Positions 30,331-40,921 are shown, counted from the first letter of the stretch. The stretch is DNA of 64,000 nt from Prochlorococcus sp. AG-347-G22 (GCA_003281635.1 QCBK01000001.1:96120-160119); one strand, 5' to 3'. Numbers and translations: made by a program. The notes: generated by a model from the sequence alone, not told the origin.

Positions 30331-31641
30331 TTAAAGATCTTTATGCGAAAAGATAGCCTTTCCTGATGAAAAATCATCCACTATATTCCCATCTCCTTTT
30401 AGGAAATATTTATAAGTTACCAAACCTTCTAGACCTACAGGGCCCCTTGGTGGAAGAGTTTGAGTAGATATACCAACTTCAGCTCCGAATCCATATCTAA
30501 ACCCATCTGCAAACCTCGTAGAGCAATTATGAAAAACACCTGCACTATCAACTACATTCAAAAATTTATTGGCAGTATTTGAATTTTCAGTAATTATTCC
30601 ATCTGTATGTTTTGAACTATATTTTTGAATATGTGTGATTGCTTCCTCAAGATCATCAACAATTTTTATCGATAAAATTAAATCTAAATATTCAGTTTTC
30701 CAATCTTCAAGACAAGCCTCATAATCTAACCCTAATTCAACTGATTTCTTATCTCCAATTAATTTAACATCATTAGAATTAAACAAGGGGATGGCCTTTT
30801 CTAAAAAAGCAGGTGCGATATCTTTATGTACTAATAAAGTTTCGATAGCATTACATGCTGCAGGATATTGAATTTTGCTGTCCAAAGCGACTGACAACGC
30901 CATCTCTAGATTTGCATCAATATCTATAAACAAATGACAAATTCCATCAGCATGGCCTAGCACAGGAATTCTTGTATTCTCCTGAATAAATTTAACTAAT
31001 TCATTACTTCCTCTTGGAATTATTAAATTAATAAATTTCTCAAGTTTTAACATGGCCATACTATCTTTTCTGCTTGTTAGTAAACATATTGCATTTTTAT
31101 CTAAACCTGATTCAGATAAACCTTGTTGTAGGGCATTTACTATTGCAGTATTTGTTAAATTGGCTTCACTACCACCTTTTAGAATTACTCCATTACCTGA
31201 TCTTATTGCTAATGAACTAATTTGCATCACCGCATCTGGCCTTGATTCAAAAATAACGCCTAAGACTCCAATTGGTACAGTTTTTCTTTCTAAGATCAAT
31301 CCCTTTGAAAGCTCTCTTTTTATTTGAACTTGATTTACAGGATCAGCTAAGTCTCCAACTTTTCTTACTCCTTCAATTCCTGAATTTAATTTTGCTTTTG
31401 ATAACTTTAATCTAGAAAGTAAAGACTTAGAAATACCCTTTTTTTCTGCACTTAAATAATCCGCATTATTAGCATCTAAAATTTCTTTAGTATTTTTTTC
31501 TAGATAATCAGCCATAAAATTTAAGGCTTTAATTCTATTTTGATTTTTAGTCTGACTTATTTTTATTGATGCCCAACGAACTTTATCAGCTTTTTCTAGA
31601 AGATCATTACCTGGTTGAGGAACTTCAAATATGTTAACCAT
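30331..31641 (-). CDS. proA: Gamma-glutamyl phosphate reductase
   Basis: Second step of proline synthesis, reducing gamma-glutamyl phosphate with NADPH. The family signature region has PIGVLGVIFESRPDA, LKGGSEANLTN and YPAACNAIETLLVH with the catalytic cysteine; the C-terminus has GFRYGFGAEVGISTQTLPPRGPVGLEGLVTYK-type ending (read in parts). 436 residues is full size. The ATG at 31641 is preceded nine bases upstream by a perfect inverted repeat (31651-31681). folB and the lipase-like gene follow closely on the same strand. Confidence 0.94.
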   Translation of the reverse strand: MVNIFEVPQPGNDLLEKADKVRWASIKISQTKNQNRIKALNFMADYLEKNTKEILDANNADYLSAEKKGISKSLLSRLKLSKAKLNSGIEGVRKVGDLADPVNQVQIKRELSKGLILERKTVPIGVLGVIFESRPDAVMQISSLAIRSGNGVILKGGSEANLTNTAIVNALQQGLSESGLDKNAICLLTSRKDSMAMLKLEKFINLIIPRGSNELVKFIQENTRIPVLGHADGICHLFIDIDANLEMALSVALDSKIQYPAACNAIETLLVHKDIAPAFLEKAIPLFNSNDVKLIGDKKSVELGLDYEACLEDWKTEYLDLILSIKIVDDLEEAITHIQKYSSKHTDGIITENSNTANKFLNVVDSAGVFHNCSTRFADGFRYGFGAEVGISTQTLPPRGPVGLEGLVTYKYFLKGDGNIVDDFSSGKAIFSHKDL

Positions 31642-31650
31642 AATATTTTT

Positions 31651-31681
31651 TAGTTAATTTAATAATAATTCAAATTAACTA
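31651..31681 (-). promoter_or_regulatory. 10-bp perfect inverted repeat just upstream of proA
   Basis: TAGTTAATTT (31651-31660) and its exact reverse complement (31672-31681) enclose an 11-base loop. In the proA direction the hairpin ends nine bases before the ATG and is followed by A-rich sequence, so it is not a classical terminator for tamB. It sits where the ribosome binds and could be a translational or protein-binding element. Function is inference. Confidence 0.4.
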
Positions 31682-31707
31682 TTCTTTAAAGTAAATTTCT
31701 TTCTGAG

Positions 31708-34700
31708 TTAATATCTAAAAAATAATTGAACTTGACTTTTCCAATACCCATTGGAATCAAAAGAACCTAATAATTCTAGGTTTGGATTCGCTTGAAGAGT
31801 CAAAATTCCCAAAGGTGAAATATTATCTCTACCTGGAACGGTTTGAAAGGCAAAATTTATCGTATCAGTAATATCAAGCCCTATTTCGGCTACCCAAGCT
31901 TGAGAAGAAAATTCCTCATTAGAAGATGATTGACCATCATTTTCTATATCTAAATTTTCATTGGAAAAAATATTATTTAATGAAGCATTATTTTCTATTA
32001 ATGCAGGATATAAAGATAACTGAAATCTTTCACTAAATGCATCAGCATTATTAAGTTGAGAAATAAATGCCCTATTTATTAAATTTGCAGAGTTACCCCC
32101 AATTAAACCAATTATTTGTGATCTGTTATAACTTGGCGTACTCCTTAATTGGATTCTTCTATTTTCATCAGCAAAAGATAATTGATCTAAAAATCCTTCA
32201 TAAGATGCTTCAATTTTGATAAGCCTTGAATTTCCAATCCCAAATGATCCCAAACCACTCGAACTCGCATTTACATCAAAATCATCTGAAATATTTGAAT
32301 CCTGATTATTTTCACTTATAGGTATTATAGAATCTGGAACTTTACTAACCAGAGAAAAATTAATAAATGGAACAACACCACTTCTTGATGCAAATAAAAT
32401 ATAATTATCTTTATTTTTATCAAGTTTAAATGGAGTGGTATATAGATTAGCTCTACCTTTTTTAAGATAAATTAGACCTCTAGCATTTAAATCTTTGCCA
32501 ACCTTTCCGTTTATGTTAAGGTCTAATTTAGTATCTAAATAAGCTTGAACTAATTCTGAATATTGAATTTTAAAATCTGGACCAAGTTTTAATTTAAGAT
32601 TATTAAAGCTCAAATTATCCAAATAATTGGGCAAAGTTTCTCCCAAAAGAACTGAATTCAAGATTGTTTCATTTGAAATTATTTCAATATTTTCATTATT
32701 ATTCCAATAAAGTTCTGGCCAATCTTTTTTATCCTCTTTTCTCATAAGATTGTTTTCTTCCTTAGTATTTTTATTGGAGCCATTAAAATTAATAAATCCA
32801 TTATTAAAAGATAGAGAACCTCCAAGAGCAGGACTCTCAAATGATCCACTTAAATCGACATCTGAATCTATTAAAAAATTAAAATTATCTTTCATTAAAG
32901 AAAATTTATTCGTTATCAAATTAATTTCTGCCTTATCAGAATCGTTCTGACTATAAAAAGGCAAAGAACCTTTTACAAAAATTTTTCCAGAATCTTTAGC
33001 TTTCGCTTGTAGATTATTGATCTCTAAAGAGTCAAAATCAAAGATTATTGTGCTATTAATATTTTTTATTGTATTACTTAAGAAATCAATTTCAGAATCT
33101 TTAACTACGATAAATCCATTTAATAAAGGTTTATTGAAGGTTCCTTTTAGAATCACTCTTATATTCACATCACCTTCTTTAAAGGTAAAGTATTCTTCAG
33201 CAAAAATATCTATTAATTCAATAAATTTTCCATTCCCAATCAATCTTAGATCTAAGTTATCAGATTTATTTATAGGTATTGAGCCTTCAATATTAATTGG
33301 TATTTCAGAATCATTTATAAGAAGGGAAAAATCAATATCAAAAATAGACTTATTAAATTTAACAAGTCCTTTATCAAGTATTATTATGTTATTTTTAATT
33401 GACGAACCATTAGAAAAAATATTGCTAGAAAAAGATTTTCTATCAAGATCATAAAATAAATTCATATCCAACCCTCCAAGAAAATCTCTTGGTTTATTTA
33501 AAAAGATATTTGCTGCACTTAATGGAAATTTTTTAATTCTTAAAGATCCTTTCCCTGTTAATAATCCTCCTTCCAAATCAATAGAAAATTCCTCTTTATT
33601 ATTCTTATTGACGTCTTTAGATACATCAAGATAGCCATTTAATTTTGCATCCAATTTATAATTGGCTGGGCTATCGCCCTGAATAGTAATTTTTCCATCG
33701 TATCTACTTCTAAATTTTTTTAAATATTTTTGCAAATTAAATTTGTCCTCTTGCAAATTACTATTTTCAATAAAGTTATTTATAAAATCGATCCTCTCTT
33801 TAAATGATTTATTATCTTTATTAATTTCCAAATCATCCAAAATCTTCGATTTACTTACAGGAATCACTTTTTTATTATCAAAATTAAAGATATCAACTGC
33901 GGTAAGGATAGTCCAACTAGTGCTTATATTCTTGAATTCTGAATTAATTAAATTATTTTTACTTGAATCATATTCGACTTCAATTATTCCTCCATCAATT
34001 GGATACAATGAAGAGTTTATATAAAAAGAATTATCTTTTACACTGAAATCAAATAATGAATTGGCTAGATTAATATTCCCATATTTGCCTAAACTCCAAG
34101 CAATTCGCCCATCAAGGTATGACTGGTCTGACGAAATTGATCCCTCACCATTAATAATCCCATCAATTCTATCGAATTGATTTTTGTCTATAGATAATTC
34201 AAGTTCATCAAGAGGAAAATTATCCGCTCGCCAATTATAACTATCATCCTCTTTGACTATTCCTACAGTACCTTTATTTGAATTAAAAACTCTTATAAAA
34301 TTTGCATTATTTATTTTAAGATCAGAATTAAAATTAATTGAAAGAAATGAAGGGATTGGAGAATATCTATTTTTCATATTAAGCAGAAATTCATTATTTT
34401 CATTTTTAATATCTCCCTCCCATATTTCTCTAATGCGGATACCTTTAAAGTGCGGGTAATCAAGATTAAAGTTTATAGAAATGTCAGGATCAGTAATTTT
34501 TCCTTTTAATTCTCCTTTAGCAGTAATGAAACCCCTAATATCATTTTTTCGGAAAATATTTAAATTAGATAATTGAGTTCTATTTATTTTAAAACTAGTA
34601 TCTATATCACCAAAATTAATACCTCTTCTATCAAACCAAAAGGGGATATTACCCGATAATTGGATATCTGGATTAAGGCTATTAATGTATCCAATACTCC

Positions 34701-35667
34701 CTTTTAGATCAATATTATTGGAACTTCTATTAAATGGCATATTTAGATTAAAATTCGAAGTCAACGTTCCATAATTTAATTTTTCTGAATTACCAATTAA
34801 CTCATTATCTTTACAAAAAAACCTAGTTGAATCTGAATTTATATTCTCGGTGAAAGCTTCCGATTTAATTTTTAAATTAGTAAAAGAAAATCTTCCTTTA
34901 CAAAATGTTTTATTTGGTAATTTATTAAATTTAAAGTTAGATTTAAAATTTCCTTTTTTAAAAATTATTTTTCTATTTCCAATAATATATTCAGAATTCT
35001 CAAGATCTAAACCCTTAGAAAATAACTCAAGATATAAAGAGTCTTTATTTAATTTTGTATTAAATTTAAATTTTAAAAAACCTTTTTCATCAAAATTTGA
35101 TTTTACATTTGCAATAATTTCTCTATTCCTCGACTTATAAATAACGTTACCTTTTACTTTTGTTTTTAATCCTGATTTTTTAAAATTTAGAATTGAATAT
35201 TTATTTAAGTTAAAGTTCAACTCATACTTTGATTGTGATTTTTTTGTAATTCGATCATTTTTATAAGATTCGTCCCTTTTAAAAAAATCTCTATCTATAT
35301 TTATAGCGGCTTCTTTAGGACTTATTTTTACAATCCATTTTTGTTTTAAAAAAGATCTAAAAGGCATAATGCCCACATATACATTTTTGGCTTTAATTTC
35401 AGAATTTATATTTTTTTTATCATTAATTTTTGAACTACCCAAAGAAATACCTAGAAATCTAATCCCGACATAATCACCTAAATCAACATTTTTATCAACA
35501 AGATTCTCAATTCTTTTTTCTAGTTCTAGTTTCCTAGAACTATAAGTTTCTTTTAAAAAATTATTTAATATAAAAAAGCCTAAAAAACCTAAGGGTAAAA
35601 GCATCCCTACTAAAAGTATCTTAGTATTTAAATTTAGAGATCTAATTTTTTTCAAGTTAGAGCCCAA
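31708..35667 (-). CDS. tamB: TamB-like translocation/assembly protein (DUF490)
   Basis: A 1319-residue envelope protein with one N-terminal membrane anchor (about 15-30) and a long stretch of repeating beta-strand-rich segments, as in TamB/Tic236, which bridge inner and outer membranes and help insert outer-membrane proteins or carry lipids. The conserved C-terminal DUF490 part (about 1100-1319) includes INGKVGKDLNARGLIYLKKG, RSQIIGLIGGNSANL and a last segment ending in aromatic FFRY, typical of a beta-barrel-targeted end. The start is TTG at 35667. It diverges from the Ycf51 gene across 52 bases. Several antisense frames over it are shadows produced by its AT-rich code. Confidence 0.87.
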   Translation of the reverse strand: MGSNLKKIRSLNLNTKILLVGMLLPLGFLGFFILNNFLKETYSSRKLELEKRIENLVDKNVDLGDYVGIRFLGISLGSSKINDKKNINSEIKAKNVYVGIMPFRSFLKQKWIVKISPKEAAINIDRDFFKRDESYKNDRITKKSQSKYELNFNLNKYSILNFKKSGLKTKVKGNVIYKSRNREIIANVKSNFDEKGFLKFKFNTKLNKDSLYLELFSKGLDLENSEYIIGNRKIIFKKGNFKSNFKFNKLPNKTFCKGRFSFTNLKIKSEAFTENINSDSTRFFCKDNELIGNSEKLNYGTLTSNFNLNMPFNRSSNNIDLKGSIGYINSLNPDIQLSGNIPFWFDRRGINFGDIDTSFKINRTQLSNLNIFRKNDIRGFITAKGELKGKITDPDISINFNLDYPHFKGIRIREIWEGDIKNENNEFLLNMKNRYSPIPSFLSINFNSDLKINNANFIRVFNSNKGTVGIVKEDDSYNWRADNFPLDELELSIDKNQFDRIDGIINGEGSISSDQSYLDGRIAWSLGKYGNINLANSLFDFSVKDNSFYINSSLYPIDGGIIEVEYDSSKNNLINSEFKNISTSWTILTAVDIFNFDNKKVIPVSKSKILDDLEINKDNKSFKERIDFINNFIENSNLQEDKFNLQKYLKKFRSRYDGKITIQGDSPANYKLDAKLNGYLDVSKDVNKNNKEEFSIDLEGGLLTGKGSLRIKKFPLSAANIFLNKPRDFLGGLDMNLFYDLDRKSFSSNIFSNGSSIKNNIIILDKGLVKFNKSIFDIDFSLLINDSEIPINIEGSIPINKSDNLDLRLIGNGKFIELIDIFAEEYFTFKEGDVNIRVILKGTFNKPLLNGFIVVKDSEIDFLSNTIKNINSTIIFDFDSLEINNLQAKAKDSGKIFVKGSLPFYSQNDSDKAEINLITNKFSLMKDNFNFLIDSDVDLSGSFESPALGGSLSFNNGFINFNGSNKNTKEENNLMRKEDKKDWPELYWNNNENIEIISNETILNSVLLGETLPNYLDNLSFNNLKLKLGPDFKIQYSELVQAYLDTKLDLNINGKVGKDLNARGLIYLKKGRANLYTTPFKLDKNKDNYILFASRSGVVPFINFSLVSKVPDSIIPISENNQDSNISDDFDVNASSSGLGSFGIGNSRLIKIEASYEGFLDQLSFADENRRIQLRSTPSYNRSQIIGLIGGNSANLINRAFISQLNNADAFSERFQLSLYPALIENNASLNNIFSNENLDIENDGQSSSNEEFSSQAWVAEIGLDITDTINFAFQTVPGRDNISPLGILTLQANPNLELLGSFDSNGYWKSQVQLFFRY

Positions 35668-35719
35668 AAATAGAGTAGGCTTACAAAATATAAGAAATTA
35701 ATCAGGTCAAAGCCACTAA

Positions 35720-36163
35720 ATGTCTTTTTTTGAACTATTAGAGAACACACCCAAAATTTTTGGATTCTTTGGAATATTTCTTTTTATTTGCACAATAGCA
35801 GCTTTTATATTTAATTTTGGTTTTAAATTTCGAATAATTGGAGCAACTATCTTTTCATTATTGCTTTCTTTAAGTAGTTGGGCATTTATACAAAGTTACT
35901 CCGAAAAGATCGTAATAGAAGGTGCAAAATATGTTCCAATTGTTTATGACAATGGGTTCGATTTGATTATTGCTAAAGCAGATGATGACTTCCCAGAAGA
36001 ATCTATCGAACCAACTTTAGAACAATTATCTGAAAACTTAAGGAAAGGCAGCAGATCTGGGGCGAATGTAAAAATAAAGATAAGAAAACTTGAAAAAATT
36101 TCAGATGGTATAAGTAAACCAGTGGTTATAGGAGAAGTTCAGGAAAATGTCAAAATGAATTAG
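35720..36163 (+). CDS. Ycf51/DUF2518 family membrane protein
   Basis: 147 residues with two hydrophobic N-terminal segments (about 13-35 and 38-56) then a soluble domain with VIEGAKYVPIVYDNG and an acidic loop. This matches the small Ycf51 (DUF2518) family found in cyanobacteria and some algal plastids. Function is unknown. It begins 52 bases from the divergent tamB start and is followed 11 bases later by the DUF4332 gene. Confidence 0.72.
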   Translation: MSFFELLENTPKIFGFFGIFLFICTIAAFIFNFGFKFRIIGATIFSLLLSLSSWAFIQSYSEKIVIEGAKYVPIVYDNGFDLIIAKADDDFPEESIEPTLEQLSENLRKGSRSGANVKIKIRKLEKISDGISKPVVIGEVQENVKMN

Positions 36164-36174
36164 CCTGTTAAAAA

Positions 36175-36594
36175 ATGGAAAAGAAAACCTTTTTAGATTT
36201 TTTGCCAACTAATTTTAGACATGAGAAATCTTTTTTTATTAAAAATAATCTAACTCATTTTGAAAAATTAAGTAATCTTTCGGACTTAGATATTAATGAG
36301 ATTCAAAGAAAATCTTCACTATGTACATTGAATAATCTAAAGAAAATTAGAGCTATAGCTATTTTTAAAAAAGAAATTGGAATTTCTCCACCGCAAGCTT
36401 ATCTACTTTTACATTGCGGTATATCTTCAGTTAAATCATTATCACTATCAACCCCTTACGAATTAGAACGAAAAATTGGCAGATTAGAAAGAATTCTCAG
36501 AGTAAAAACTGAGATAGATACAACTTTTACTGTATTAAAAGAATGGATTAATAAAGCTAATCAAATCGATAAATCTATTGAAAATCTTGGATAA
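36175..36594 (+). CDS. DUF4332-like helix-hairpin-helix protein
   Basis: 139 residues, soluble and lysine-rich. The middle (about 55-115) has two short helix-hairpin-helix-like repeats, ALLAHCGISSVKSLS-like in form (here YLLLHCGISSVKSLSLSTPYEL) after an IRAIAIFKKEIGISPPQ segment, which is the pattern of DUF4332 proteins related to DNA-repair HhH folds. No catalytic motif is visible. It probably shares a transcript with Ycf51. DNA binding would be inference from the fold only. Confidence 0.58.
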   Translation: MEKKTFLDFLPTNFRHEKSFFIKNNLTHFEKLSNLSDLDINEIQRKSSLCTLNNLKKIRAIAIFKKEIGISPPQAYLLLHCGISSVKSLSLSTPYELERKIGRLERILRVKTEIDTTFTVLKEWINKANQIDKSIENLG

Positions 36595-36634
36595 AAAAAT
36601 TTTTTAATGTAGAATTTAGGAAAAGACAGTGATA

Positions 36635-36901
36635 ATGAAACCTTTGTTATTTTTTTTATTTTTGTTTTCCAACTCTTTATACCCTGTTCTAAGTCAATCT
36701 AACTTATTAGAAACTGTAAAAAAGAATCCAAACGAAGCTAAGAATTTATGTAATAAGTTTAGAGAGTTTAATTCAAAAGGCATTTCAGCTAGTTCAGATA
36801 AAGCTATAGAGTATGTATCAAACAAAAAAAAGTTAACTCCCGTTAACGCAGAGATCTTTTCTATTTACGTCATTGGGCTTCACTGCCCAGACATTATCTA
36901 A
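36635..36901 (+). CDS. Small exported protein of unknown function
   Basis: 88 residues from ATG at 36635, chosen over the GTG two codons earlier because AGGAAAAGA stands at a suitable distance upstream. Residues 1-22 form a clear signal peptide (MKPLLFFLFLFSNSLYPVLS) with likely cleavage near SQS. The mature part is about 65 residues, Asn/Lys-rich, with two cysteines (CNKF and LHCPD) that could form a disulfide. I do not recognise a family. It lies 40 bases after the DUF4332 gene and eight before the CocE-like gene. Confidence 0.65.
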   Translation: MKPLLFFLFLFSNSLYPVLSQSNLLETVKKNPNEAKNLCNKFREFNSKGISASSDKAIEYVSNKKKLTPVNAEIFSIYVIGLHCPDII

Positions 36902-36908
36902 AGCCTAA

Positions 36909-38489
36909 ATGTCTGGTTCAAGATGGTTTGACAAGTCTCTAGTACTTAGAGATGGAGTAAAACTTATATCCAGGATCTGGTTACCTAATAGTAATGGGCC
37001 ATGGCCTGCATTATTGATGAGGCAACCATATGGCAGAGAAATAGCTTCAACTATTACCTATTCTCACCCTGAATGGTGGGCTTCCAAAGGGTATATGGTA
37101 ATAATTCAAGATGTTAGAGGTATGGGCTCTTCTGAAGGAGTTTTTAATGGTTTTTCTCAAGAAGCTAGCGACACTTCAGAAACGCATGATTGGGTAAGGT
37201 CTCTAAAAGACTGTAATGGAAAACTTGGATTATATGGTTTTTCATATCAAGGTTTTACTCAACTAACTGGTGAATTAAATTCAAAGCCGCCCGATTGTCT
37301 ATCTCCAGCAATGACTGGGCTAAATATTAAGGATCATTGGTGTTCAGATGGAGGGGCATTTTGGTGGCACAACAATATTGCATGGGGACTTCAAATAGCA
37401 GCCCTAAAAATGAAAAGAGAAAATAATTTATTTGAGTGGGGAAAGATAAGATTAACCTTAGAAAATAAAAGCTATTTAAGAGAAGGAATTGATATTTTAA
37501 AAAAATATGATCCTGATAGTTTTATTTTAAAATGGCTCAAAAATTTAAATAATGGCAGCTCCTTCGAAGAATTTAAGCCCCTATCAAAATGGATTAAACA
37601 ACCTATGTTAATTATCGGAGGACTTTGGGATCCCCATTTAAAAGGTGCCTTTGATCTTTACAACAAATCTAAAGAAGCTGGTGGTAGTCCAGAGATAATT
37701 ATTGGGAATGCGACACATCTAAATTGGTGGGAAGGATCGCAAGAATCTTTATTAAAATTTTTTGATAAACATTTAAAATCAAATGAAGAATTTAACTCAA
37801 AAAATTCAAAAGGTGAGAAAAAAATATGGAATATTTCATTAAATAAATGGGAAGAATTAGATAATAAATTTCATCCTGAATCTATTTTTGGGCTCAAAAG
37901 CTCTGGAACGGCAAATGTAGATATTGAAGATGGAAGTCTGACCATAAATTCAAAAGGATCAGGATGGTTCACAATTGTTAATGATCCATGGAGACCTACT
38001 CCATCTGACGGTGGTCATCTAGGCCCAAATCCAGGAAAGTTTAATAGGAATATTATTGATAAACGCCTGGATGTAGGTGTTTTTCAGACCAATTCTTTTA
38101 AAGAAGATCAATATTTCTCAGGGGTTCCCAAATTAGAAATCCCTGTAAAAAGTGATCAGCCCAATTTTGATATATGCCTTGCTTTATCTCTAGTTAAAGA
38201 AAGTGATAAGAAGGTTAATCAATTCTCGACTGGATTCTTAAGGGTTAAAAACTCAAAAATATGTGAAGAATGCATCTATCAAATAACAATGCAGCCAACA
38301 AATATTTGTTTGATTAAAGGTAGCAAGCTTCGCTTATCTATATCTGCAGCTGCTTATCCAGCTATTGGAGTTAATCCTGGATTTGGGGAGGAAAACGTTG
38401 GAGCCCCTTCAGCAAATCATAGAATTATTACTCTAAGTTTTAACCTTAATAAAACATTTATGAAAATGACCCCTTTTTTTAATAAATAA
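36909..38489 (+). CDS. CocE/NonD-family serine hydrolase (X-Pro dipeptidyl-peptidase-like)
   Basis: 526 residues with the two-domain layout of CocE-type hydrolases. The catalytic domain has PYGREIAS, VIIQDVRGMGSSEG, and the nucleophile Ser in LYGFSYQGFTQL (near 116); the Asp is in GGLWDPHLKG and the His in NATHLNWWEG. The C-terminal jelly-roll domain contains DPWRPTPSDGGHLGPNPG. No signal peptide is seen. Known relatives hydrolyse X-Pro peptides, cocaine ester or cephalosporin esters; the natural substrate here is unknown. It follows the small exported protein by eight bases. Confidence 0.83.
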   Translation: MSGSRWFDKSLVLRDGVKLISRIWLPNSNGPWPALLMRQPYGREIASTITYSHPEWWASKGYMVIIQDVRGMGSSEGVFNGFSQEASDTSETHDWVRSLKDCNGKLGLYGFSYQGFTQLTGELNSKPPDCLSPAMTGLNIKDHWCSDGGAFWWHNNIAWGLQIAALKMKRENNLFEWGKIRLTLENKSYLREGIDILKKYDPDSFILKWLKNLNNGSSFEEFKPLSKWIKQPMLIIGGLWDPHLKGAFDLYNKSKEAGGSPEIIIGNATHLNWWEGSQESLLKFFDKHLKSNEEFNSKNSKGEKKIWNISLNKWEELDNKFHPESIFGLKSSGTANVDIEDGSLTINSKGSGWFTIVNDPWRPTPSDGGHLGPNPGKFNRNIIDKRLDVGVFQTNSFKEDQYFSGVPKLEIPVKSDQPNFDICLALSLVKESDKKVNQFSTGFLRVKNSKICEECIYQITMQPTNICLIKGSKLRLSISAAAYPAIGVNPGFGEENVGAPSANHRIITLSFNLNKTFMKMTPFFNK

Positions 38490-38499
38490 TTATTTTTTT

Positions 38500-38524
38500 G
38501 GTTAATAATTTGATATTATTAACC
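38500..38524 (+). promoter_or_regulatory. 10-bp perfect inverted repeat upstream of glgB
   Basis: GGTTAATAAT (38500-38509) and its exact reverse complement ATTATTAACC (38515-38524) flank a five-base loop. A T-run lies before rather than after it on the plus strand, so it does not look like a normal terminator for the CocE-like gene. It ends 17 bases before the glgB ATG. An operator, a leader hairpin or a 3' end are all possible. Confidence 0.45.
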
Positions 38525-38541
38525 CTTAATATCTACCAGTC

Positions 38542-40806
38542 ATGATCGAGACAATTCAAGCAGACTGGATTAAATCAGAAGCTATCAACCTAGAAAATTG
38601 TTGCAATGATAATCCATTAAAAATATTAGGTCCTCATTTTTATGAAGAACAATGGGTAATAAGGGTATGGATGCCTGAAGCGGACCAAGTTAAAATAAAT
38701 TTTAAAAATAAAACCTATAACGCGGAAACGATAAACCATAAATGGCTTTTTGAAGCAATCCTTCCTGAAAATCCAAATTCTAATTACGAAATAAATATTT
38801 TACGAGGAGGGATCACACATACGCAAAATGACCCCTGGTCATATAGGGAAGAGTGGATGGGAGAAGTTGATAGACATCTTTTTGCAGAGGGTAATCATCA
38901 TCATATTTGGGAAAAAATGGGAGCACATCTCATTGATAATAAGAACCAAGAAGGGGTAATGTTTTGCATTTGGGCACCAAATGCAAAATCAATCTCGATA
39001 ATTGGAGATATAAATTCTTGGGATGGGAGACATCATCCAATGCAAAAAAGATTAGGGGGAATTTGGGAACTTTTCATGCCAATAATGAAAGAGGGAGATA
39101 CATATAAATATGAAATAAGAACACAAGAGGGTCATATTTATGAAAAAGCAGATCCATATGGTTTCCTTCATGAAATTAGGCCACAAAATGGTTCAATAGT
39201 TTCAAAATTGAAAAACTTTAATTGGAATGATAGTTCTTGGATTTCTAATAGAGATTCCTCCAGTCAAATAGACAAGCCAATTTCAGTTTATGAAATGCAT
39301 CTAGGAAGTTGGCTACATGAATCAACAGATAATAAATATCTAGAAGATAATGGTGAACCAAGAGACCCAGTGCCAGCAGCCGATTTAAAACCTGGGACAA
39401 GATTATTAACTTATCCAGAATTAACCAAGAAACTCATCCCTTACGTAATAGAGAGAGGATTCACTCATATTGAACTAATGCCAATATCTGAACATCCTTT
39501 CGATGGTTCGTGGGGATACCAAGTTACAGGCTGGTATGCACCAACAAGTAGATTTGGCACCCCAAATGAATTTAGAGAGTTTGTAAATAAATGTCATGAA
39601 GAGGGCATAGGCGTAATTCTTGATTGGGTGCCTGGTCATTTTCCAAAAGATAAGCATGGTTTAGCATTTTTTGATGGTTGCCATCTTTATGAACATGGAG
39701 ATTCACGAATAGGTGAACACAAAGAATGGGGAACCCTAATATTTAATTACAGCAGAAACGAAGTAAGAAATTTCTTAGTAGCCAACCTCGTTTATTGGTT
39801 TGAAGAGTTTCATATTGATGGCATTAGAGTGGATGCTGTAGCTTCAATGCTTTACAGAGATTATCTACGTCCAGATGGAGAATGGATACCCAATGAAAAT
39901 GGTGGGAATGAGAATATAGAAGCCGTTAAATTTCTTCAACAAGCTAATCATGTACTCTTCCAACACTTCCCAGGTGCACTTTCTATTGCTGAAGAATCAA
40001 CAACTTGGCCAATGGTGACCAAACCAACTGACATGGGAGGGTTAGGGTTTAACTTGAAATGGAATATGGGATGGATGCACGATATGCTTGATTATTTTGA
40101 AATAGATCCTTGGTTTAGGCAATTCCATCAAAATAGTGTAACTTTCTCAATTACATATAACTATACAGAGAACTTTATGCTTGCACTTAGTCATGATGAG
40201 GTTGTCCATGGGAAAAGTCATCTTCTGCATAAAATGCCTGGCGATGACTGGAAGAAATATGCAAATACTCGAGCATTACTAACTTATATGTGGACCCACC
40301 CTGGTAAAAAAACGATATTTATGGGAATGGAATTTGGGCAAAGACAAGAATGGAATGTTTGGGATGATCTGCAATGGGAGTTACTAGAATTTGAGCCTCA
40401 TAAAGGTATCAGAAACTTGATTGATGACCTAAACGTTCTTTATAAAAATGAACCTTCATTATGGAAAAATGACTTTGACCCTTATGGATTCCAATGGATT
40501 GATTGTAATGACAAATCTAATTCGGTTATAAGTTTCATGAGAAGAGAAAACGATACCAATGAGTGGCTTGTTGTTGTTGCTAACTTTACACCTAATACTC
40601 ATGGGTCATACAAAGTAGGTGTTCCTGTGGAAGGATTCTATAAAGAAATATTTAATTCAGATGGCTCTAGATACGGGGGCAGTAACAAAGGAAATATGGG
40701 GGGTAAAGAAACTATAAATTACAATATTCATGATTATCAAAATGCTCTAGAACTTGCTTTGCCCCCATTAAGCGTGAGTATCTTTAAACATCAATCAAAA
40801 AAATAA
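38542..40806 (+). CDS. glgB: 1,4-alpha-glucan branching enzyme
   Basis: GH13 enzyme that introduces alpha-1,6 branches into glycogen. Three parts are visible: an N-terminal CBM48-type region (about 1-220, two similar beta modules), the TIM-barrel catalytic domain with [33 protein letters not shown] (nucleophile Asp), ALSIAEEST (acid Glu) and [10 protein letters not shown] (third carboxylate), and a C-terminal beta domain. 754 residues is normal for cyanobacteria. It works with glgA in this window. Expression would be expected to be diurnal but no clock element is visible. Confidence 0.96.
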   Translation: MIETIQADWIKSEAINLENCCNDNPLKILGPHFYEEQWVIRVWMPEADQVKINFKNKTYNAETINHKWLFEAILPENPNSNYEINILRGGITHTQNDPWSYREEWMGEVDRHLFAEGNHHHIWEKMGAHLIDNKNQEGVMFCIWAPNAKSISIIGDINSWDGRHHPMQKRLGGIWELFMPIMKEGDTYKYEIRTQEGHIYEKADPYGFLHEIRPQNGSIVSKLKNFNWNDSSWISNRDSSSQIDKPISVYEMHLGSWLHESTDNKYLEDNGEPRDPVPAADLKPGTRLLTYPELTKKLIPYVIERGFTHIELMPISEHPFDGSWGYQVTGWYAPTSRFGTPNEFREFVNKCHEEGIGVILDWVPGHFPKDKHGLAFFDGCHLYEHGDSRIGEHKEWGTLIFNYSRNEVRNFLVANLVYWFEEFHIDGIRVDAVASMLYRDYLRPDGEWIPNENGGNENIEAVKFLQQANHVLFQHFPGALSIAEESTTWPMVTKPTDMGGLGFNLKWNMGWMHDMLDYFEIDPWFRQFHQNSVTFSITYNYTENFMLALSHDEVVHGKSHLLHKMPGDDWKKYANTRALLTYMWTHPGKKTIFMGMEFGQRQEWNVWDDLQWELLEFEPHKGIRNLIDDLNVLYKNEPSLWKNDFDPYGFQWIDCNDKSNSVISFMRRENDTNEWLVVVANFTPNTHGSYKVGVPVEGFYKEIFNSDGSRYGGSNKGNMGGKETINYNIHDYQNALELALPPLSVSIFKHQSKK

Positions 40807-40921
40807 GAAGGCTTATTTAACTCGATACTTCATATAAATGTTCATATAACGTTTTTGCTCTGCTTTACATTGTAAGATTTTTAAGTTGGATTTTAATTTT
40901 TTAAGAATATCGAATTGAAAA

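Noticed and set aside
33017..33454. 145-codon plus-strand frame inside tamB
   Set aside because: Antisense to tamB; the Leu/Ile/Ser-rich sequence is what results from reading AT-rich code backwards. Similar frames within 32750-35140 are rejected for the same reason.
40807..40921. Small RNA or riboswitch before hemE
   Set aside because: Contains a pair of TCATATAA direct repeats and a long-range TCGATA/TATCGA match, but no compact structure or known motif.
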